DNA of 17,613 bases from positions 1,338-18,950 of the forward strand of contig DDNV01000078.1 of the NCBI GenBank assembly GCA_002341315.1, written 5' to 3'. This DNA comes from Cellvibrionales bacterium UBA2511 (GTDB taxonomy: Bacteria; Pseudomonadota; Gammaproteobacteria; Pseudomonadales; Porticoccaceae). The notes beneath the pieces were generated by a model that made no database searches, had not been told where the DNA came from, and saw only the letters and a program-made list of their open reading frames with translations. Position numbers and translations under genes: made by a program. This document shows, in pieces, positions 14,383 through 17,613 of this stretch; positions within the stretch are counted from its first letter, which is position 1; each line of letters begins with the position of its first letter.

Positions 14383-15113
14383 GGGGTTGTCCTCTGTTGG
14401 TGGTGTGCGGGAATATCGAAGATCAGCGCCAGACTGTTGCTGTTGGCCCGATAGGTCGTTACCTGATTAGGGTATAAGTCTGGGCCGAATTCCAGTGCGT
14501 CACCGGGTCGCAGGCGTGTGTTCTCCAGGGTGATTTCACCCCTGACAAGTTGCACCCGGCGCTGCCATTGATCGGGCAGGTTTTGCTGGATGTGTTCTCC
14601 GGCGTTGAGTTGCAGTTGCCAGATGCGGATGTCCTGATCCAGCAGAAAGACCTTGGTATCCACATCCATCTCCCCGGCGGCAATTGGCTGCAGCGTCGCC
14701 GCATCGTCAAAATGCCGGACCTGGTAAGCAGGTGCTGTATTTTTGTGGCGGGGTGTTACCCAGATCTGTACAAATTCCATTGGCTCGGTATCACTGGCAT
14801 TGAATTCGCTGTGACGGATGCCGCTACCCGCACTCATATACTGATAGTCTCCGGTGCCAAGTAAACGTTCATGACCGGCGTTGTCCCGGTGAACCATCTC
14901 ACCGTGCGTGACCAGGCTGATGATCAAAGCGTCACGGTGACTATGACTGGAGAAGCCGCCACCGGGGGCCACCCAATCCTGATTAACTACCCGCAGGGGG
15001 CCAAAGCCCATCCGAGCGGGGTCGTAATACCGGTTGAATGAAAAACTGTGATAGCTTCGAAGCCAGGGCAGCAGCGTGCTGCCCCGCTCGTTTGCCCGGA
15101 TGTGTTTGTGCAT
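14379..15113 (-). CDS. Pirin family protein (quercetin dioxygenase-like, YhhW type)
   Basis: This is a bicupin metalloprotein. Proteins of this type (E. coli YhhW, human pirin) bind iron or another metal, and some cleave quercetin. The N-terminal cupin has the expected ligands His57 and His59 (SSHSHRD), then His101 and Glu103 (GSGIRHSEFN), numbered from the ATG at 15113; the numbering is the same as in YhhW. I prefer this start because GGAG at 15125-15122 then has an 8-base spacing; the ATG at 15119 would leave only 2 bases. Its stop overlaps the nitroreductase start, and doxX ends 22-28 bases upstream. With DoxX and the reductase it suggests a response to aromatic or quinone-type or oxidative stress (inference). 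Confidence 0.92.
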   Translation of the reverse strand: MHKHIRANERGSTLLPWLRSYHSFSFNRYYDPARMGFGPLRVVNQDWVAPGGGFSSHSHRDALIISLVTHGEMVHRDNAGHERLLGTGDYQYMSAGSGIRHSEFNASDTEPMEFVQIWVTPRHKNTAPAYQVRHFDDAATLQPIAAGEMDVDTKVFLLDQDIRIWQLQLNAGEHIQQNLPDQWQRRVQLVRGEITLENTRLRPGDALEFGPDLYPNQVTTYRANSNSLALIFDIPAHHQQRTTP

Positions 15114-15141
15114 CTGCATGGCTCCAGGTTAACGGGTTGAC

Positions 15142-15534
15142 TCATGCATTGCGTTGCAATGCCAGACTACCGTTGCCCTGTAGGGCAATGACCGCCGTGG
15201 TGATGGCGAGAAACAACGGGTATTCCCAGCCACCACCGGCATTGCTGAATACCCAGCCCGCACCGCTGTGGGCCCAGGTGGCCCCCAGTGCGACGGGTAT
15301 CAATGCCAACGCCGCCCAGCGGGCCTGGTAGCCCAGCAGCAATGCAATACCGCCTATTGCCTCAACGATAAACGTGGCATAGGCCGCTATAGCGGGCAAG
15401 CCGAGGCTTGCAAAGAAGGCGGCTGTGCCGGGCAGGGTGAATACCACCAGTTTCAGGTACAAACTGTGGGCGATATAGATAATGCCAAGGCTGATGCGAA
15501 GCAGGGCGGTGCCGTGGTTTGCGTACTTGTTCAT
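15142..15534 (-). CDS. DoxX family integral membrane protein
   Basis: This is a small inner-membrane protein with about four hydrophobic helices in 130 residues: near 10-28, 37-55, 60-86 with a conserved aromatic-glycine linker, and 103-117. Family features include LLRISLGIIYIAHSLYLK near the start and VEAIGGIALLLGY in the middle. Proteins of this family have been tied to thiol/oxidative stress and to quinone-linked electron flow, but the role of this branch is not settled. The ATG has AGAGGA 7 bases upstream. It is the first gene of the operon and diverges from the LysR gene, with 125 bases between the starts. Confidence 0.9.
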   Translation of the reverse strand: MNKYANHGTALLRISLGIIYIAHSLYLKLVVFTLPGTAAFFASLGLPAIAAYATFIVEAIGGIALLLGYQARWAALALIPVALGATWAHSGAGWVFSNAGGGWEYPLFLAITTAVIALQGNGSLALQRNA

Positions 15535-15579
15535 ATTGCGATCCTCTGTAAGTGAATGGGTTCAGGTGCAGTATGATTG

Positions 15580-15608
15580 TTGCAAATATGAAATATAATT
15601 CTCATTAT
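15580..15608 (+). promoter_or_regulatory. Candidate promoter of the LysR gene in the divergent region
   Basis: TTGCAA (15580-15585), a 17-base spacer and CATTAT (15603-15608) make a reasonable sigma-70-like promoter. The 15535-15659 interval also has repeated TGCAAA-type blocks (TTGCAAATATG, TTTGCAAAAATGCAAA), candidate binding sites for the LysR regulator. Confidence 0.4.
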
Positions 15609-15659
15609 GCTCAAACGATGTTTGCAAAAATGCAAAAACGAGCGGGGTGAGTCATCGTT

Positions 15660-16520
15660 ATGGATAGTTGGGATGATCTGCGATATTTTCAGGCAGTTGC
15701 GGAAACCGGGAGCCTTACGGGTGCCCGCAAGCGACTGGGTGTCAATCACTCCACGGTATTCCGGCGAATCAAGGGGCTGGAGGAAAAACTCGGCGTGCGT
15801 CTGTTCGAGCGGTGGGATGCCCGCTATCAGTTGACCGGTGCCGGTGAGCTGTTGATGGTGCGAGTGGAACAGGTTGCCGAGGCCATTGACGATGTGGATC
15901 GAATGATTCTCGGCGGCGATCAAACCCTGGAAGGCAAGGTGCGTATTACTTGCCCCGACGGTTTTGCCTATTACCAGCTGCCGCCCTTGCTTGCGGAGTT
16001 CCGGGCACTTTACCCGGGTATTGAGATAGAGCTCCTTGCTGACAGTGACGATCTCAATCTTTCACGGATGGAAGCCGATATCGCCCTGCGTGCCACCAAT
16101 AACCCTCCGGAGCATCTGGTGGGTCGAAAATTAATGACAATGCCCTGGCGGCTATATGGTTCGGAAAGGTTCTCCCATGGCCAATCCGGGGTTTTCACGG
16201 CAAAGGCATTGAGTGGCATGCCGGTGATTGGCCCGGAGCGTGCTTTATTGCGACTCAAACCTATGCAGTGGCTGGAAAAGCACTGTTCGGCAGACAGTAT
16301 CGTAGCCCGCGCCAATACGCTGATGGGCATGGCGGCCCTGGTGAAAGCCGGTCTCGGCATTGCATTGTTGCCTGATGATGTCGCCGATGGGTTGCCGCTA
16401 CTGGGTTCGCCCGACCGGGAGTTTCAGTCAGACCTTTGGCTGCTGACCCATCGGGATTTGCGCAGTAATGCCCGGGTTAAAGCCTGTAGCCAGTTCCTGA
16501 CGGAAAGACTGATGCGCTAA
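15660..16520 (+). CDS. LysR family transcriptional regulator, divergent from doxX-pirin-nitroreductase operon
   Basis: This is a DNA-binding regulator of 286 aa. The winged helix-turn-helix spans residues 1-62 (DDLRYFQAVAETGSLTGARKRLGVNHSTVFRRIKGLEEKLGVRLFER). A linker helix and an effector-binding domain follow from about 88 (KVRITCPDGFAYYQLPPLLAEFRALYPGIEIELL). ATG is the start; GGGGTGA lies about 10 bases upstream. LysR proteins usually control the divergent neighbour, so the doxX operon is the likely target. The chemical signal cannot be read from the sequence. The length is slightly short of the usual 290-310 aa but the protein appears complete. Confidence 0.93.
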   Translation: MDSWDDLRYFQAVAETGSLTGARKRLGVNHSTVFRRIKGLEEKLGVRLFERWDARYQLTGAGELLMVRVEQVAEAIDDVDRMILGGDQTLEGKVRITCPDGFAYYQLPPLLAEFRALYPGIEIELLADSDDLNLSRMEADIALRATNNPPEHLVGRKLMTMPWRLYGSERFSHGQSGVFTAKALSGMPVIGPERALLRLKPMQWLEKHCSADSIVARANTLMGMAALVKAGLGIALLPDDVADGLPLLGSPDREFQSDLWLLTHRDLRSNARVKACSQFLTERLMR

Positions 16521-16647
16521 CACGTCAACCAGTCAAAGCAGCAATGGCAATCACTTATTAATACAGATGATTTGGAGTCAGATTAGAAACCTCATGATCG
16601 GCTTCAATGCCTGGCGTTATACTCCCTCTCCACTGAAGGGCAATATT

Positions 16648-16932
16648 ATGAATCTTGAAAAGTCCAAAAAGCGTATAGCCAAGCGCGTCAAAATGAGCCG
16701 TCAGGGCTATCCGGAAATTACCATCGAATATTTTGGCAAGGCCGCTGGTTGCGCGGATGGGGTGTCAGTGAAGTTCTGCCTGGAAGAGGGTGCGGAAATA
16801 CAGGAACAGCGTTTTTCCAGTGTCAGCGATGCCCGGGAGGATGAGGCCATTCAATCCGCTATGGTTAAAATTATCGAACGTTCGGAAGCCATGAGTGTTG
16901 TACAAATAGAGGGTATTACTGCTGTTGGCTAA
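16648..16932 (+). CDS. Conserved small protein of unknown function
   Basis: The 94-aa product starts MNLEKSKKRIAKRVKMSRQGYPEITIEYFGK, a very basic N-terminus. A mixed strand/helix region follows (VSVKFCLEEGAEIQEQRFSS), then an acidic middle (DAREDEAIQSAMVKIIERS). No domain is recognised for certain, though the pattern recalls small conserved hypothetical proteins of gammaproteobacteria. The ATG at 16648 has AAGGG 7-8 bases before it; an earlier in-frame ATG at 16567 gives an N-terminus with no such site. A TATACT box at 16618-16623 may be part of its promoter. Confidence 0.75.
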   Translation: MNLEKSKKRIAKRVKMSRQGYPEITIEYFGKAAGCADGVSVKFCLEEGAEIQEQRFSSVSDAREDEAIQSAMVKIIERSEAMSVVQIEGITAVG

Positions 16933-17098
16933 CGCTGCCATTGGGTCGCGCTGTAATGTAGAAGCGTTAGTTGCGATGATTCTCAATGGTCATCCACCCA
17001 CAATATGATCCAAAAGGTATTGCCAGTCCCTGTTACAGGTTAATGTAGCTGTTCCAGTTACCCTGTTAATAACCCAACGACTTTCACGGAGAAAAGCA

Positions 17099-17613
17099 AT
17101 GGAAAAGGCTGAGATTAGCGAAGAGATGATTTTCGGGTGCTTTGCGGCTGCTTGCCAGTCTGATGATATGGCCGGGACGGCGGCATCGTTTGTGGATGTG
17201 GAAGAGTATGAAAACCGGGTGATGTACCCGGAGTTTGCCCGTTGGGCGGGCAAGGCCGGTTATCCGGAGCTGGCGACCCTGTTCCGCAAGGTGGCCGGTG
17301 AGGAGAAACTGCACGCGGTCTGGTTGCGGGGGCTGTACAGCGATATCGGTGTGCCTCAACAGGGTGAAGATACGGAGCGCGCTATCGACGCTCTGGAAAG
17401 TATTCGTGCCAATTGCGACGAGTTGATTGCCCTGAATCCCGACGGGGTGGTGGAAAAAGCATTGCAGGTGGCGATTCGGGTGGAAGAGCGGGAATACCAG
17501 GATATCTATCCCCGTTTTCGTGATCAGGCGCTGGCGGCGAACGACGCCGACACCGCAGCGGTTTACCAACAGGTGATTGATTCCGAGCGCCAGCACGCCC
17601 ACTGGTTTCAGGC
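17099..17613 (+). CDS. Rubrerythrin/ferritin-like diiron protein (partial, runs off the window)
   Basis: This is the start of a four-helix diiron protein, of which 171 residues are visible without a stop. Two helix pairs carry Glu/His motifs of the ferritin-like superfamily: VEEYENRVMYPEFARWAGKAG with LFRKVAGEEKLHAVWL (about residues 34-77), and VAIRVEEREYQDIYPRF with IDSERQHAHWF (about 125-171). Relatives reduce peroxides or handle iron. The ATG at 17099 has a GGAGA motif 9-10 bases upstream. The residues after the window edge decide whether a C-terminal rubredoxin domain is present, so the name stays broad. Confidence 0.82.
   Translation, partial: MEKAEISEEMIFGCFAAACQSDDMAGTAASFVDVEEYENRVMYPEFARWAGKAGYPELATLFRKVAGEEKLHAVWLRGLYSDIGVPQQGEDTERAIDALESIRANCDELIALNPDGVVEKALQVAIRVEEREYQDIYPRFRDQALAANDADTAAVYQQVIDSERQHAHWFQ

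Noticed and set aside
17084..17602. 172-aa open frame on the minus strand at the right end
   Set aside because: The plus-strand frame from 17099 gives a clear ferritin-like protein over the same bases, so this is its shadow.

Overview
The window comes from a gammaproteobacterial chromosome, most likely a marine, free-living type. This rests on the gene families (Pst/PhoU, Can-type carbonic anhydrase, long-form LeuA, bifunctional PutA, RutE-like reductase), on moderately high GC in the housekeeping genes, and on a chromosomal-integron relic. A genus cannot be fixed from sequence alone; a Cellvibrio/Saccharophagus/Microbulbifer-like relative is a guess.

Layout. 1-3408 (+) carries the end of pstC, then pstA, pstB and phoU, a phosphate uptake and signalling operon. 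A 266-bp element with perfect 24-bp terminal inverted repeats (MITE-like) sits exactly between pstB and phoU. A strong terminator closes the unit at 3440-3469. Next come a beta-carbonic anhydrase and a crotonase-family gene (+), which meets putA tail to tail with a 4-nt overlap. putA (-) lacks a DNA-binding domain and is preceded by an Lrp/AsnC regulator on the same strand. The regulator is divergent from leuA (+) across a very AT-rich intergenic region.

10690-13740 is the unusual part: a decayed chromosomal integron. It holds the 5' remnant of an integron integrase (intI, - strand, frameshifted, most of the gene gone), a candidate attI, and three cassette genes on the + strand. These are a probably frameshifted small protein, a 264-aa membrane-anchored protein with degenerate internal repeats, and a zinc-ribbon DUF4145 protein. 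Recombination-site remains comprise one attC of full length and two that appear broken. Both broken attC sites and a truncated rnk gene coincide with members of a palindromic GGGGTC repeat family (REP-like; the transposase is not in the window). This looks like an integron immobilised by integrase loss and repeat invasion.

13792-15534 (-) is a compact doxX-pirin-nitroreductase (RutE-like) operon, divergent from a LysR regulator (15660-16520, +) that probably controls it. The window ends with a small conserved protein of unknown function and the start of a rubrerythrin/ferritin-like gene running off the edge. No tRNA, rRNA or CRISPR array was seen.
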